NCBI GenBank assembly: GCA_014058105.1
Contig: JACGCM010001659.1
Span: forward strand, 620,001 to 684,000
Direction of reading: 5' to 3'
Origin: Kingdonia uniflora
Lineage: Eukaryota > Streptophyta > Magnoliopsida > Ranunculales > Circaeasteraceae
Length of the DNA: 64,000 nucleotides
Each line of letters starts with the position of its first letter. Within the stretch, counting starts at the first letter, position 1. Shown here piece after piece: positions 1 to 11,049 of the stretch. Under the pieces are notes generated by a model. That model was not told the origin of the DNA. It was given only the letters and a program-made list of their open reading frames with translations, and ran no database searches. The translations under genes were made by a program, and so were the position numbers.

Positions 1-2034
1 CTGAATTCAGCAGGTCAAACCTGGAATGACAACATTATATGGGTGAAGGGTAATTGCCTTCAGAGAGATGATAAAGAACCTTTGGGCCTTCGGTTTAGAA
101 TTGTAAAACAAAGTAAGTATAACCATGCATAAATAATATTATTGTTATATTTGAATTGATGCCTGTAGTTGATAATAAAAATGCTGTGCATGGTAGGTGT
201 GAAGTCCCTCGTGGAGAGGAAAAAGTCATTGTTGGACAAAGTTACGGCGGAGGAGGCTGAGCTCAAATTTGTATTGGAAGGACTTGACCTGAGTAGAAAG
301 AAGAAGGTTGATAGTAGGTCGAAGAAAGTTCAAAAAGCTCAATCGACCAGGCTGATGGCGGGTACTGACGAGGGGAAGAAACAAATAACCGGTGGGAAAG
401 GTTGAACCAACTTGGCCAAGACCCCTGGGATAGATAGCTTGGTTCAGCCGGAACCCATTGCGTCGAGCAAAATAGCTCAAAAATATCTAAAAAAGCGGAT
501 GCTAAAGACTTTGTCGGCCTCTGGTACCACTGAAAGTGGCGAGGTCGTAAAAGAGAAAAGGAGAAGGATTAAACCCTCGGGGGAGTCAGGGGAAAAGGTT
601 GTTGAGGGACAATCTATTACGGTGGACGACCTCAAAGAGGTTGAGGAAAGGGCCAGGCTGACGGCTCTTCATGGATAGGAAGACATGAGCAAGATGGTAA
701 GGTTATCTTAATTATGTAAAAAAGTTATCTAATGCATTTTGAGTTAACGCTGAGGTCAATTTGCGTTTTGCAGGTTACCCGTTTTGTTATGGGGATTTGG
801 CTCGGAGTTGAGGAGGAAAAATCTGAGCTGAAGAAGACGAAGATCAAACTGGAAAGGAAGCTAGCTCGAGCTAGGACTGATGCTCTGAAGGAAGCGAAAC
901 AGCTGGAGGCTCTGAGGGTTTTCTATGTAGTAGCAATTGGTCAACTACAGGAGGAGGTGAGAGCCAATTTGGAGGAGATGGTGGAGTAGCGCGACAAACT
1001 GGGGTACCACCTGATGTTGAAGGGCTATTCTGAGGAGGAGGAGGATGCCATTAAGGCGAACACCTATATCGAGGAAGGAGATGACGAAGAAGTGGAAGAG
1101 GTTGCAGTGGGGGTAGTTGATGGTCTGGACGGTGTCTTCCGTCAGACGGTGCTTGACAATCAAGGGGACGACACCAACCTCCCAGAGGGTGATAATGAGA
1201 AGGTAGGGTAGAAATGTGTTTTTGTATGTATCTTTATAAATTATTGGATTGTGTGTATGGAGGAGACTTCTGTAGGCTAACTTTTTTTTATAAACCTCTT
1301 GTAGGAACTTAGAGAAATGAGTCTTAGAATAAAAGATTTAGAGACCGGGCTTGCCAGGGAAAGAGAGACCTCTACAACCTTGCTATCTTCACAAGCGGAG
1401 CTGCAGGTTAGATCAGAATAGGTCTTACGACTTGTATGTTATATCGACATAAAACTACCAAGTAAATAGGATGTGGATGCAGATTAAGAATTTTGCTATT
1501 AGCTCTAGGAAAACAACACTAATAAAGTGCATAGAAAAATTCAACGCTCTTTATATAAAGTACCATATCGAAAGCATGTACCTTAAACTTCACAATATAC
1601 CTCATGGAGCATTTATCTGATAATGTACCCCGACCTTTTAGTCTAAAAGTATTTGTACACCGCAGATGTTAAAAATCATATATAATTTTAGAAATGATAT
1701 ATATATATATATATATATGCATATTGATGGTGTTCTAAATCGAACTATATTAATATCTTTATATTGTACAGGTCGAATTAGATTTAGCTCGCTCGCGTGA
1801 GAGCGATGTAATCCAATGTAACCGGGAATTTACAGAGGAGTTTGATAGGATGAGGGAGGCGAATGAGAACAAAGAAGATCAACACGTAAATGTGTATTTT
1901 AAACTTGTGGAGGCAACTCAGGTTAATTCTGACCTCACTCATAAGGTCGAAGAAAAAGATGCCGAAATAAGAAAGGGGCTACAAGAGCTAGCGGAGATCA
2001 CAAAACACGTCGCGAAGCTTCAGAGTCGGGTTGA
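1..2034 (+). pseudogene. Relic of spliced coiled-coil accessory gene of a Tat-like retroelement, 3' part
   Basis: Splice sites and frames join into one reading: exons <1-112, 197-696, 774-1202, 1305-1406 and 1772 onward, each bounded by GT/AG. The first intron is phase 1 and the other three phase 0. The product has a Trp/Asp block (WNDNIIWVKGN) in the first exon, a basic Lys/Arg region, then long Glu/Lys/Leu coiled coils and an acidic stretch. In-frame stops at 403-405 (TGA), 676-678 (TAG) and 987-989 (TAG) show it is dead. The ORF is cut at 2034 by insertion of the gypsy element, with GTTGA duplicated on both sides. By eye it matches the layout of the antisense gene at 5,341-7,505, so I infer it came from another, mostly lost, Tat-type element. 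Function unknown; no enzymatic motif is visible. Confidence 0.65.
1697..1718. repeat. (AT)11 microsatellite
   Basis: Eleven uninterrupted AT units within the last intron of the relic coiled-coil gene. Confidence 0.95.
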
Positions 2035-2753
2035 TGTAGGGGCATAACTTCGTATGGAGGGAAGTTGGCTCTTACACCATGAGATTTATCCTCAATCTAA
2101 GGGGTTTAAGTATATAATCTATAACATACGTAATCTACTGAAAATATACTTGTGTGGAGGCCTGGAATGTGACGTTCCACGACCTCTGATGAGGATTTTT
2201 AAGAGAGTTTATATTATTGTCTAGTAATCAAAGGTTTGAGTATTGTATGTTTTACAGGGTGATTGAAGGTAAATTCTAAGGGCTCAAGGGATAGATTTTG
2301 TAACCTCCCCTTGGTTCCCCATCTCTCCTATTTATAGAACATAGGAAATGCTGAGTTACCAGGATTAGGTCACATTACAAGTGTACCCTTCGGATATTAA
2401 GCAGGTGTCCCAGAGTTGGCATTGACGCCAGAAATGTCGGGTCTATTACTGTACTCTGACAATGTAGCAGTTGTTGGTTCTGTCACTGTAGCTAACAGGA
2501 CCGACAACGGCACCGTTCTTATTTGATGAACTATTTATCTTAATAAAATTCGACCATGTACGGATATGGTCAAAGTATTTCTGATGTTGATGTGAAGTTC
2601 ATCTTCGAGGCTTGTTCAGAGTCAAGGCTTCGTCTTTGGATAATCTTTGGAAGGCTTGTTTATGAATTGAGTGGGCTTCGAGATGTTCGAGTAGGCGTCG
2701 ATGTAGCCTTCGAGTGTTTGACTGGGGTAGAAGGCTGCGAGTAGGCTACTACA
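2035..2753 (-). repeat. 3' LTR of the gypsy element
   Basis: 719 bp with TGTAG...CTACA ends, matching 12,347-13,101 throughout. The minus strand carries a TATA-like CTATAAATAGGAG (about 2,326-2,338) shared with the other LTR. Confidence 0.92.
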
Positions 2754-2766
2754 TTCGCCCCCTCTC
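2754..2766 (-). promoter_or_regulatory. Polypurine tract (PPT) of the gypsy element
   Basis: Read on the minus strand, GAGAGGGGGCGAA directly abuts the 3' LTR start. This is where plus-strand priming is expected for a minus-oriented element. Confidence 0.75.
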
Positions 2767-3012
2767 AGCAGGGGTCTCAAAAACAGGTGTAGAGGCATTT
2801 GCTGAGAAAAACCATTGGTTGTTGGGAGTTGAATAGTTGACTATTGGTTTTTGAGGGAGGAAATAAAGGAGGGTAATAAAGGAATGTTGGTGGTTATGGA
2901 GTAATAAATAAGATTTAATGGGTCTATAAGTAGGGGTTATGGAGGGGGTAACACTGTATACTTTTTTTCTATTGCACTATCTTCTCCTCTCTCTGAATTT
3001 TCTGAAAACATA

Positions 3013-3357
3013 ATGGATACCACACCCAACACCCATTACCAGAAAAGGATGGGATTTGCCCGAGACTGTTGTATAGGGCGGAAAACTGCTGAATTGAAGT
3101 TGAAGTTCTTCGGAGATCATGAGCTTGACTGGGACATGCCTGACCTGGTGGAGTTAAAGGCTGGGGAACCCATCAACGGGGTGTCTTATGCTTACTTATG
3201 GGGGCAGATACAATTTTACTTTACCACTGCTAAGAAACGCTATCTTTATCTGTCGAGCTTGGCCGAGTGTCATGTGCAGGCAGATGATCAATTAGCGAAG
3301 GAGCAAGATTCGGTTGGAAGAGTTAGCCCATCTGAAAATAGGGCAGGTTCTTCTTGA
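3013..3357 (+). CDS. Short antisense ORF A in the gypsy element
   Basis: A 114-aa ORF on the strand opposite gag-pol, between the 3' LTR and the larger antisense gene. A TATA-like TCTATAAGTAG lies at about 2,923-2,933, some 85 bp before the ATG. It has no recognised domain. A central block (ELKLKFFGDHELDWDMPDLV) is clearly related to ORF B at 3,921 (ELKSRFLGNRDLDSEMPELI), so the two arose by duplication. It is intact and ends in TGA. Expression and function are unknown. Confidence 0.45.
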   Translation: MDTTPNTHYQKRMGFARDCCIGRKTAELKLKFFGDHELDWDMPDLVELKAGEPINGVSYAYLWGQIQFYFTTAKKRYLYLSSLAECHVQADDQLAKEQDSVGRVSPSENRAGSS

Positions 3358-3860
3358 AGCGGGGCAAGGTGGTGTTGATTGGAGGTTTTTTTGTAGCTTT
3401 TTATTTTTGTTGTAGAATTTGTATGACTGTATTTGGAGGTCTCCTCTTGCTTTTGTAATTTGACGTAATGTAATGAACATAACCAATACCGTAAATTTGA
3501 GTTTGTGTCTGATAAATATGGTAGGCGAATATATTGTAGCTTTGAATGTTAACATGTGGCAATGGTTACCTTTAAAAAAATTGACTTCAAAGTATAATGA
3601 GATGGTCGAAGATAATTGACCCTGTTTTAGTCAAAATTCGATGAAAGAAGGTGTAAGATAAAGTATTAAAAGGGTCGGTGGTTCGATGCTAGGGATTTGT
3701 TCGAATACAAGTTCTCAGAAATGGGGTTTGAGTGCGCATACAAATGAAACGGTTATGTTTAGGAAGTTGTAAAGTCTAGACTGTTGAGTTTTCAAGGAGA
3801 AAAATTAAAGACTGTAATGAATGCGACTTGGGATTAGGAAAGGTTTAAATGTACCTTCAA

Positions 3861-3870
3861 GTATAAAATG
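3861..3870 (+). promoter_or_regulatory. TATA-like box before antisense ORF B
   Basis: GTATAAAATG lies about 55 bp upstream of the ATG at 3,921, a plausible plant TATA spacing for a short leader. Motif only. Confidence 0.35.
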
Positions 3871-3920
3871 GGGTGTTGTGGGGGGAACTTCTCATATTTC
3901 TTCTGTCTTCTCCGAGCATA

Positions 3921-4243
3921 ATGTTTGTATCATCATCCCAAAGCAATAGAAATGCTTCCAACACTAAACACCATGACCAGATAGCAGCGAAGGTTATTCG
4001 TGTTCGCAAGAAGACCATGGAGTTGAAATCGAGGTTTCTCGGTAATCGAGACCTGGACTCAGAGATGCCAGAGTTGATTAAAGTAGAGCCCGAGGAACCC
4101 ATTAGTGGGGGGTGCTACAGATGATGGGCCCATTTCCCGGCCACCGTTTGGCCTTGCTGGAGTCGTTTGTTGAGGAAATGGTGGACCAGAAAGATGTTGT
4201 TGTTGAGGCTGGGTACGAGAAGAAGTGTACCGATAATAAATAG
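3921..4243 (+). pseudogene. Short antisense ORF B, frameshifted paralogue of ORF A
   Basis: An ATG at 3,921 opens about 67 codons ending in TGA at 4,124. A further open stretch in another frame (from about 4,121 to TAG at 4,243) continues with a helical, acidic segment, so one indel seems to split the gene near 4,120. It shares the (E)LK-F-G-DLD-MPELI block with ORF A about 0.9 kb upstream. Not recognised as any named family. Confidence 0.4.
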
Positions 4244-4900
4244 AGGCTTCTTGAATTGTTTTGTTAACTGTTTAGATAGGATGGTATGTAGACGTATTTG
4301 TATGTGCGGGTTTTTGCCTAGATGAAATTCGAAGTTTTAGAAAATAACTGTCGAAGTAGAATACTAGATATTTGGAAGGTAGGACAAATATAATAATATT
4401 CGAAGGTATTTTAGGGGAAATGATCTTGTCGAATGTCGAATGTGCAATAAATTCAATGTTTGATATATTTTGGAATCAAATATGAGGTTATCTGCGAACG
4501 AATGTTCAAAACCCGATATAGTCGATTACTCGTGTACGAGAAGAGGGTGTGTCGAAGGTCTGTTAGATTTGACTGGACGAACTGACAGCCTAAACAGCTG
4601 GCCTGTCAGATCGATACTGGTTCCTGGGGCAATATGCCATGCAGGTTATCATGATGTTTCTGTGTTTTGCAGAAAAAGGTTGATTTGATGTAGGAATTTG
4701 ATTGGACAGCTTCGTGTAAAGATCAGAAGGTTCAAGTTGTTTTGAGTTTAAAGTTAAGTCAATGTGAGCGTGCGATTCGTACGTGAGGGTAATGAGGGGC
4801 AAAGTGGTCAAAATATATCTCAGCCGAAAAGTAGGGGCAGTGGGTTAGTGGCAAATGATAGTGGTTTGGAAATCAAGGCAGTTTTTGGTATTCTGAGGAA
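4244..4900. other. Non-coding spacer inside the gypsy element
   Basis: AT-rich sequence between antisense ORF B and the promoter of the larger antisense gene. Short ORFs on both strands have no recognisable product. Confidence 0.5.
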
Positions 4901-4910
4901 GTATATATAG
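4901..4910 (+). promoter_or_regulatory. TATA box of the antisense accessory gene
   Basis: GTATATATAG is followed by an ATG-free leader (about 4,935-5,060) that ends at a splice donor (AACAAAG/GTATGT). The matching acceptor (TTCTGTAG) at 5,340 opens the coding exon. The arrangement suggests an independent promoter running against gag-pol. Confidence 0.5.
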
Positions 4911-5340
4911 TGGAATTAACAAACGTACTGTTCACAGAAAAACCAGAGAGTGAGATAAAGGAAGCATACGCCATTGTTTCGTAAAGCTTGAAGGAGGTTT
5001 CCGGGTTGTTGTTGAGGACCGACTGACTTGCTGTTTCGATTGTACTCCCGCTAACAAAGGTATGTCGATTGATCTCTGTTTATGTTTGTTTGTCTTTGTC
5101 TTCTGTATCTGTAAGTAGAATCTTCTGGGTTTGTAATTGTGGGGATATGATCGAGGACAGGGGGAAACCATGTATCTGGGGTTTAGGCCATTTGAGATTC
5201 TGAGGGTATTGATGGTGGGGATGGGATTAGGGTCAAGTTTTCAACTGTGTTTGTATATGTTAGAGAGGGTAGATAAAAATGAATTATTGACACGTAATAG
5301 TCTAATGTATCGATCTAATTACGTGGCTCTTCTTCTGTAG

Positions 5341-7505
5341 GATAAGTCACGTACCCGTCGAGCTTCAAGACTGCGGCCAATAGACGAGGAGGTTGAAAAT
5401 GGGGCAAGTGTGTCTGGTCATACTCTGATAGATGAGGACAGCGATGTAAAAAAATTAGTCATAGCAAAAGATGTGCCCTTGGCCATGGTGGTTCCCGAAA
5501 CTGAGTGTTCAAGTAGTAGACGTCAAAAAATAGTAGTGACTGAGGATAGAGGTGGGGAAAATATGGAGGGAGGAGGGAGAGAGAGATGGAAAGGTCGAGT
5601 TGTGCCTTCGGGTGAAGAAAGGAGGGAAAGGAAGCAAGGTGACCATGATGAGGATTCGACTAAGTCGGATAAGGCTATTTGTTCTGTTCCGAAGAGAGAA
5701 AAACAGAGGTTAGATCGATTTGTGGCTAAAAATGTCAAAGCTAGGGGTTATATTATATTTTACAGGGTCAGGGTACAGCTTCCAGTCGAAGCCTCGAGAA
5801 GGTATTATGGCCTTCAGAGGCCAAATTTAACTAAGGATGTAATTACCCCTTCGAAGGCTGGTGAAGGAGGTGTTAAATTTTTGGGAAGTGGCCCCGTGTC
5901 AAATGAACAGGAATTTTTATGAAATTATGAAAGTAATTGAGGGTATGAATGTAAAACTGCGAGGTGTGGGGAAGAGTTTAATTGAGTGGCACGACATTAT
6001 CTCGTTCTACTCCAAGAAGGCAAACCAGAAAGCCGACACCTATTACATACAGTGTCATGCAGATTAGCCCTAGTTGTTTGATCTGTGTTCGATGAGTCGA
6101 GGGTGGGACAAAGATTTGGTTATAGTACGTAGTAATTATGAGAATGTCGAAGGGGAGGACCTTATAGGTTATAACATAAAGTTTATAATTCAAGTAAGTT
6201 TTCTGTCAAAGATTTATTTTGGAATATTATTCGAATAAACTGGTGATTGTATTTATGTTTGTTCTGTAGGTCCTCAAAGCGGGACTTGGGTAAATCCGAG
6301 AGATTATATTGATGCCTTAATCGATTCAGACAAAGAGTGGGTGAATTTTGTTTTCGCGAAGCTCGGTATCAAGAGGAAGAGGCAGAAAAGGACAGATTCC
6401 CTGCTTTGAAACATACCCATTACGTCGAAGCCATCAAAGAAGAGGGGAGGCGAAAGTGCTTCGAAAGTGGTCGAAGGAATGGAGGAGGAGAATTTGGCAA
6501 GGAAAGTACAATATGTTCTGAAGGCAAAAAGGGCGTCGAAGCAGGCGGCGCCAGTGCCCGAAGTAGTTAGTGATGCTTCAAGACAAAGGCCGAAGCAGTC
6601 ATCAACCCAGCTAGAAAAATGGAAGGGTAGGGTAGTTCCTGAGTCTCTGAGGGTACAATAGACGAAGGGTACTCAACGTAAAAGGCGTAGGGCGCTAGAG
6701 GAAGATGATGCGGAAGATGCGGTAGAAGATATGACAGAGGCTGAGCGAGAGGAACAGGCTCTAGCCGTGACTGCTATAATGGCGGAACTCTGTGGCGATG
6801 ACCCAGACAAGGCGTTGAGGCAGATAAAGAGGAGTATGTACCAGGTAACTGTCTTTTTTGTGAGATTCTGACATTTTCTTAAGTGCTTCATTCTTCAAAA
6901 AATATTGACGGCTCAAATATTTTGGCAGACGAATGCTTGGGCACAGTCTTTCAACAAGGTGGTGAAAGTGGCAAAGATGAAGTTACAAGAAGCGGTTGAC
7001 AGTTTGGAACTTGCTTGAGGGACTGAAGCATCATTGGTGTCTGAGAATAAAAGTTTGAAGCGAGATCTGGCGGCTATCAATGATGTATTTGAGAAGAGAT
7101 TAAAAGCTCAACGTTATAATCATGAGCAGGTGTTGAAGTTGAAGCTTGATGAGAAGGAGAAGGAAAAGAAAGAACAGAAGGAGTATTTCCATGAGAAATT
7201 TGATTATGAAGTTTTAGATAATGTCAGGATGAAGGAGTTCATAGAGGATTTGGGGTATGATTATGAAACTTTTGGAATGCTTCATTGTTATACAAGATCC
7301 CGTTGTGGAAGGTGTTTTATGGACAGAGGGGACAAAGGTAGGTGTTGGAGGTGGCGCAGTGGCTCCTGTGATCGAAGGTACTAATGCTGGAACTGCAACT
7401 GATGTGGTCGTCGATGGTGCCGGGTCGAAATCTTCTACTGGAGGTGCTGGAGGTGTTAGCACTGAAAAACCTGTTGGGGGAGAAGGTGTTGCCACTCCGA
7501 TATGA
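5341..7505 (+). pseudogene. Antisense, spliced coiled-coil accessory gene of the gypsy element
   Basis: Exons inferred from splice sites: 5,341 to 6,193, 6,270 to 6,844 and 6,929 to 7,505. The phase-0 intron at 6,845-6,928 matches an intron in the relic at 697-773. The product begins basic and contains KWKGRVV/RWKGRVV motifs. It has a Trp/Asp block (GWDKDLVIVRSNYE) that lines up with the block in the 1-112 exon, then Glu/Lys coiled coils (about 7,030-7,260) and a Gly/Val-rich tail. It is damaged: a frameshift near 5,870-5,900, stops near 6,065, 6,659 and 7,016, and another shift near 7,260. Extra antisense ORFs between pol and the 3' LTR are known in Tat-lineage elements. Their role is not established and none is claimed here. 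The start codon is unclear; the first in-frame ATG is about 5,485. Confidence 0.6.
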
Positions 7506-7895
7506 GGTATTGTACTGGAGTGCTATACCTTTTTTTGCCGACTTTCTGTTAGGTTGTAATATTTGAACAATGTTTATCTTTCTTTGTACTTGATCTTTGA
7601 ACTTATAATTGTTTTGAATTGCTGTGTTGAAACTGACTTGCACTGTACTGATTCTGTGCGGTTGTAGACTGTACTGAAATTGATTTGTACTGAATTATTG
7701 TGTTAAATTCTTAATGTATGCTCTAAACATGATTTGAATTGATTTATGTTAAAGCCGTTTCTCTGATAATATACTGAAGTGTCTTGTAGATATTCTTGAA
7801 TAATTATATCTGCATATGCTGTAACTGTAGAATGATCGTAAAGTTGACAAACCTTGGAGAACTTCGAGATAGTTGTGATACTTGGGCCGACCCAA
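7506..7895. other. AT-rich untranslated spacer
   Basis: Lies between the end of the antisense gene and the tandem repeat array. Neither strand shows zinc-binding HHCC or DDE integrase motifs, which in a Tat element would normally be encoded hereabouts. Confidence 0.5.
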
Positions 7896-8690
7896 CAAAT
7901 TTACTGGACTTTGAAGGCTTAAGCCACAATGAACTAAGACGTGGTCGCCCCTAACGCATTCTCGAGGGTCTGGTTTCTCGACCATTCGTTCCCCTCGAGT
8001 TTGCTCGAATATTGGGAGTTTTAAAATTTTTGAGGTCGCCCCCAAGTATCAGTCGGGTCGAAGGGTTGACATGATACTTAGGTTTAACCGAGAAATTTAC
8101 TGGACTTCGACAGCTTGGGGTCTGATCGAAGTAGAACGTGCTCACCCCCAATGCATTCCTGAGGGTCCGGTCTTTCAGCCATCCTTGCCCCTCGAGTTTC
8201 TCGAAATTGGAGGTTTGAAAATTTTCAAGGTCGCCCTCAAATATCAGTCGGGCCAAAGGGTTGACATGATACTTAGGCTTAACCGTGAAATTTACTGAAC
8301 TTCGACGGCTTAGGGCCTAATCAAAGTAGAACGTGTTCGCCCCCAATGCATTCCCGAGGGTATGGTCTTTCAACCATCATTGCCCCCCGAGTTTGCTCAA
8401 AATTGGAGGTTTGAAAAATTTCAAGGTCGCCCCCAAGTATCAGTCGGGTAGAAGGGTTGACATGATACTTAGGCTTAACCAAGAAATTCACTGGACTTCG
8501 ACGGCTTGGGGCCTGATTAAAGTAGAACGTGTACGCCCCCAATACATTCCTGAGGGTCCCGTCTTTCGACCATCCGTGCCCCTCGAGTTTGCTCAAAATT
8601 AGAGGTTTGAAATTTTTTAAGGTCGCCCCCAAGTATTAGTCGGGTCGAAGGGTTGACATGATACTTAGGCTTAACCAAGAAATTTACTGA
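7896..8690. repeat. ~196-bp tandem repeat array, about four copies
   Basis: The landmark GAAATTTACTGGACTTCGA recurs at about 7,896 (diverged), 8,092, 8,287, 8,483 and 8,679, giving periods of 195-196 bp. Copies share the CGCCCCCAA...GCATTCC and TTGACATGATACTTAGG blocks. It sits between pol and the antisense gene in the retroelement's 3' untranslated region. The period is not a multiple of three, so the ORFs crossing it on both strands are not protein repeats. Confidence 0.9.
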
Positions 8691-8744
8691 AAAACATGAG
8701 ATGAAGCTTAGAGAAAAGGATGTTCATTGATTTATATTGTATTT

Positions 8745-9420
8745 ACATCAGAGGAACAAGGTGAAGGCCGTGGCCTGTTGTATGATACTAACTGCATTAC
8801 AGTCCATAGATTTGGTAGAGGCTCTTCATCTTTTGTCAAGTCATCTTCGTGTTCCTCCCAATCGACATCTTTAACTGGGAAGTCAGCAAGAAAATCTGCT
8901 ACTGTTTGGCCTTTTTGGGATATCTGCTTCTCGAATATAATGTCATGTTCACCAAGATAAACATACCACTATTGTACTTTTCTGGATTTTTCTTTTTTGC
9001 TGAGTACTTCTCGAAGGGGATAGCTTGCTATAACATGGATGAGGTGAGCTTGAAAATATAGCTTTAGTTTACAGGTCGAATAGACGAGGGTGAGGAACAA
9101 GAGCTTGAGTTTCGTGTATCGAGTTTCTGTGGGTATCAGGGTTTTGCTGATAAAATATACAGGTTTTTCGATGTTTGATTCGAGTCGAATGAGAACTGAA
9201 CTGATGGAGGTATTTGTAACAGCGAGATATAAAGAGAGTGTCTCGCCTTCAATAGGGGTGCTGATGATGGGTGGTCGACCAAGGTAAGTTTTGAGTTCGA
9301 GGATGGCCTGTTCACATTCGGGTGTTCAGTTGATCTCATGGTTATTTTTCTTTTTTGCTTTGCGGACCCCTTGGTCGCGTAAGAGAGAAAAGAGCCAAGC
9401 ACAGCGGTCTGAGGATTTGG
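8745..9420 (-). pseudogene. Gypsy RNase H domain
   Basis: In the same minus-strand frame as the RT upstream, the reading gives CEQAILELKTYLGRPP, then SLYLAVT, KPVYFISKTL and LGEHDIIF, and ends in a QTVADFLADFP block. This is the standard order of a gypsy RT-RNase H junction and RNase H. Stops include TGA replacing an expected Trp just before CEQA and TAG at 8,969-8,971. Coding similarity fades near 8,745 with no archaeal-type RNase H or integrase following. Confidence 0.8.
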
Positions 9421-10360
9421 AAATAAAACGGTTGAGGGCTACAATTTTGCCAGCAATATTTTGGACATCTTTTTTAGTTCGGGGCGAAGGCATGTCGATA
9501 AGGGTTCAAATGTGGGTAGGGTCGATCTCGATACCTCATTTACGGATAAGATGGCCTTAAAATTTGCCAGACAAAATACCAAATTGGCATTTGTCTGGGT
9601 TGAGTTTCATGTTGTATGTTCGAAGTTTCGAAAAGACTTCAGTTAGGTCTTGGATGTGGCTCTGTTTTTGGAGGCTCTTGCACAGCATGTCGTCGATGTA
9701 AACATCGACCGACTTGCCAAGCAAGGGTTTGAACATGGTTGTAACAAGGCGTTAATAGGTGGCACCGAGATTTTTAATGCCGAAGAGCATGGCATTAAAA
9801 CAGTAAAGGCCTTGCTCAGTGATAATGGAAGTTTTATGCTGATTTTTGGGGTGGAAAGGTTCCTGATTGTAACCTGAAACCGCGTCTATCGTAGACAGAC
9901 GTTCGTACCCAGCAGTAGTATCTAAGAGTACTGAAATGATCGAGAGGGGGAAGTTATCCTTCGGTGTGTGTTTGTTGAGGTCTGTGAAGTCAATGCAGAT
10001 TCTGATCTTGCCGTTCTTTTTGGGAACTGCAACAATGTTTGATATCCAGTCATCATACTTGACTTCTCTGATGAAACTTGCGGCTATGAGTTTGTCTACT
10101 TTGAGGTTGACTACTTCTCGAAGTCGTGGGGCCAAGGTACGTTTCTTATATTTTACTGTTGTAGAATGGGGGATTAGATCGAGGCGGTGACATGCCAAAC
10201 TGGGGTCGACACCGGGCATCTCCTGGAACGTCCATGCAAAGACATCTTTGTTTGCTCGAAGGAAATCTCTGAGTTCGAGGCGCTCTACCTCGTTGAGAAA
10301 GATTCCAATGAATACACCTCGACCAGGATCGTCGAGTTCGATATAGACAGTGGGTTTGAT
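9421..10360 (-). pseudogene. Gypsy reverse transcriptase
   Basis: The minus strand shows the RT blocks in order: WISNIVAVPKKNGKIRICIDF, then DAVSGYNQ, GLYCFNAMLFGIKNLGATY and the catalytic VYIDDML (YIDD codons at 9,689-9,700). The leading segment (ANKDVFAWTFQEMPGVDP) is the usual linker before RT. The frame is intact from 10,219 into RNase H except for stops after GATY (near 9,749) and at three further points between 9,480 and 9,560. It would copy element RNA into cDNA but cannot be expressed intact. Confidence 0.9.
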
Positions 10361-10489
10361 GGGTGAGGTGGCAGATGTTAAAGGTATTAGGATAAAGAGA
10401 GATAGTGATTTCTATGGAAGTCTGACGAGTCTCCGGGTCTTATCGATCTCCGGATGCTCACATCAATGGGTGAGGCATTGAGGGTCTTT

Positions 10490-10870
10490 TAAATTCCAAA
10501 ACCAAAAAGGGTAGTAAAACGAAGGGTCTGGTGGTAGGTCGAAGGTCGCATGGCATGGAGCCAGTTGCGCCTGAGGATACCAAGGTATTCAGACTTCTTA
10601 TCAATGACAAGAAAGCTGGTTTGAAGTGTGACAGGGCCGATAGTGATTGGGAGGCTAATCCGACCAACATCAAATTTTGTAGCCCATTAAAACCTTTGAG
10701 TTCGATATTGGCGGCAGTGATGAGGTCTATTTTGTTCATGGCTTAGACGGTTTGGAGGAAAAGTACATCGGATACACTCCTTGTATCGATAAGCATGGTG
10801 TGGAGGATGAGGTGTTCGATCTTAATCATGATGACTAATTGGTCGAAATGTGGAAAACGAACGTGCGATG
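10490..10870 (-). pseudogene. Gypsy aspartic protease, active site mutated
   Basis: Minus-strand retropepsin-like domain. The active-site block reads MLIDTRSVSDVLF, with DTR (codons 10,779-10,787) in place of the family DTG/DSG. The C-terminal block is YLGILRRNWLHAMRPSTYH, matching the gypsy ILGRxWLH...STYHQ signature. A stop follows the active-site block near 10,743 and a frameshift lies between the two blocks. Confidence 0.75.
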
Positions 10871-11049
10871 TGTCGCAGCCGATGAAAGAGATGCCTTCAG
10901 GTTTAGGGGAGAGGCTTGATTATGGTAGGAGGGCGAGCAACTTCTCCTGGTAAGTGAGTTTGTAACATTCTTCGACACGCTTGCGCTTGCTCTTGGAACG
11001 GTCCTTGTCGATATTATTGACTTCGATGAAATGTATTTGGTAGATGTGG

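Noticed and set aside
7749..8632. Series of overlapping ORFs on both strands with repeated peptides
   Set aside because: They are shadows of the 196-bp tandem repeat. The period is not divisible by three, so frames rotate and no domain appears.
7896..8690. CRISPR-like appearance of evenly spaced repeats
   Set aside because: Units are contiguous 196-bp tandem copies without unique spacers, in a plant retroelement.
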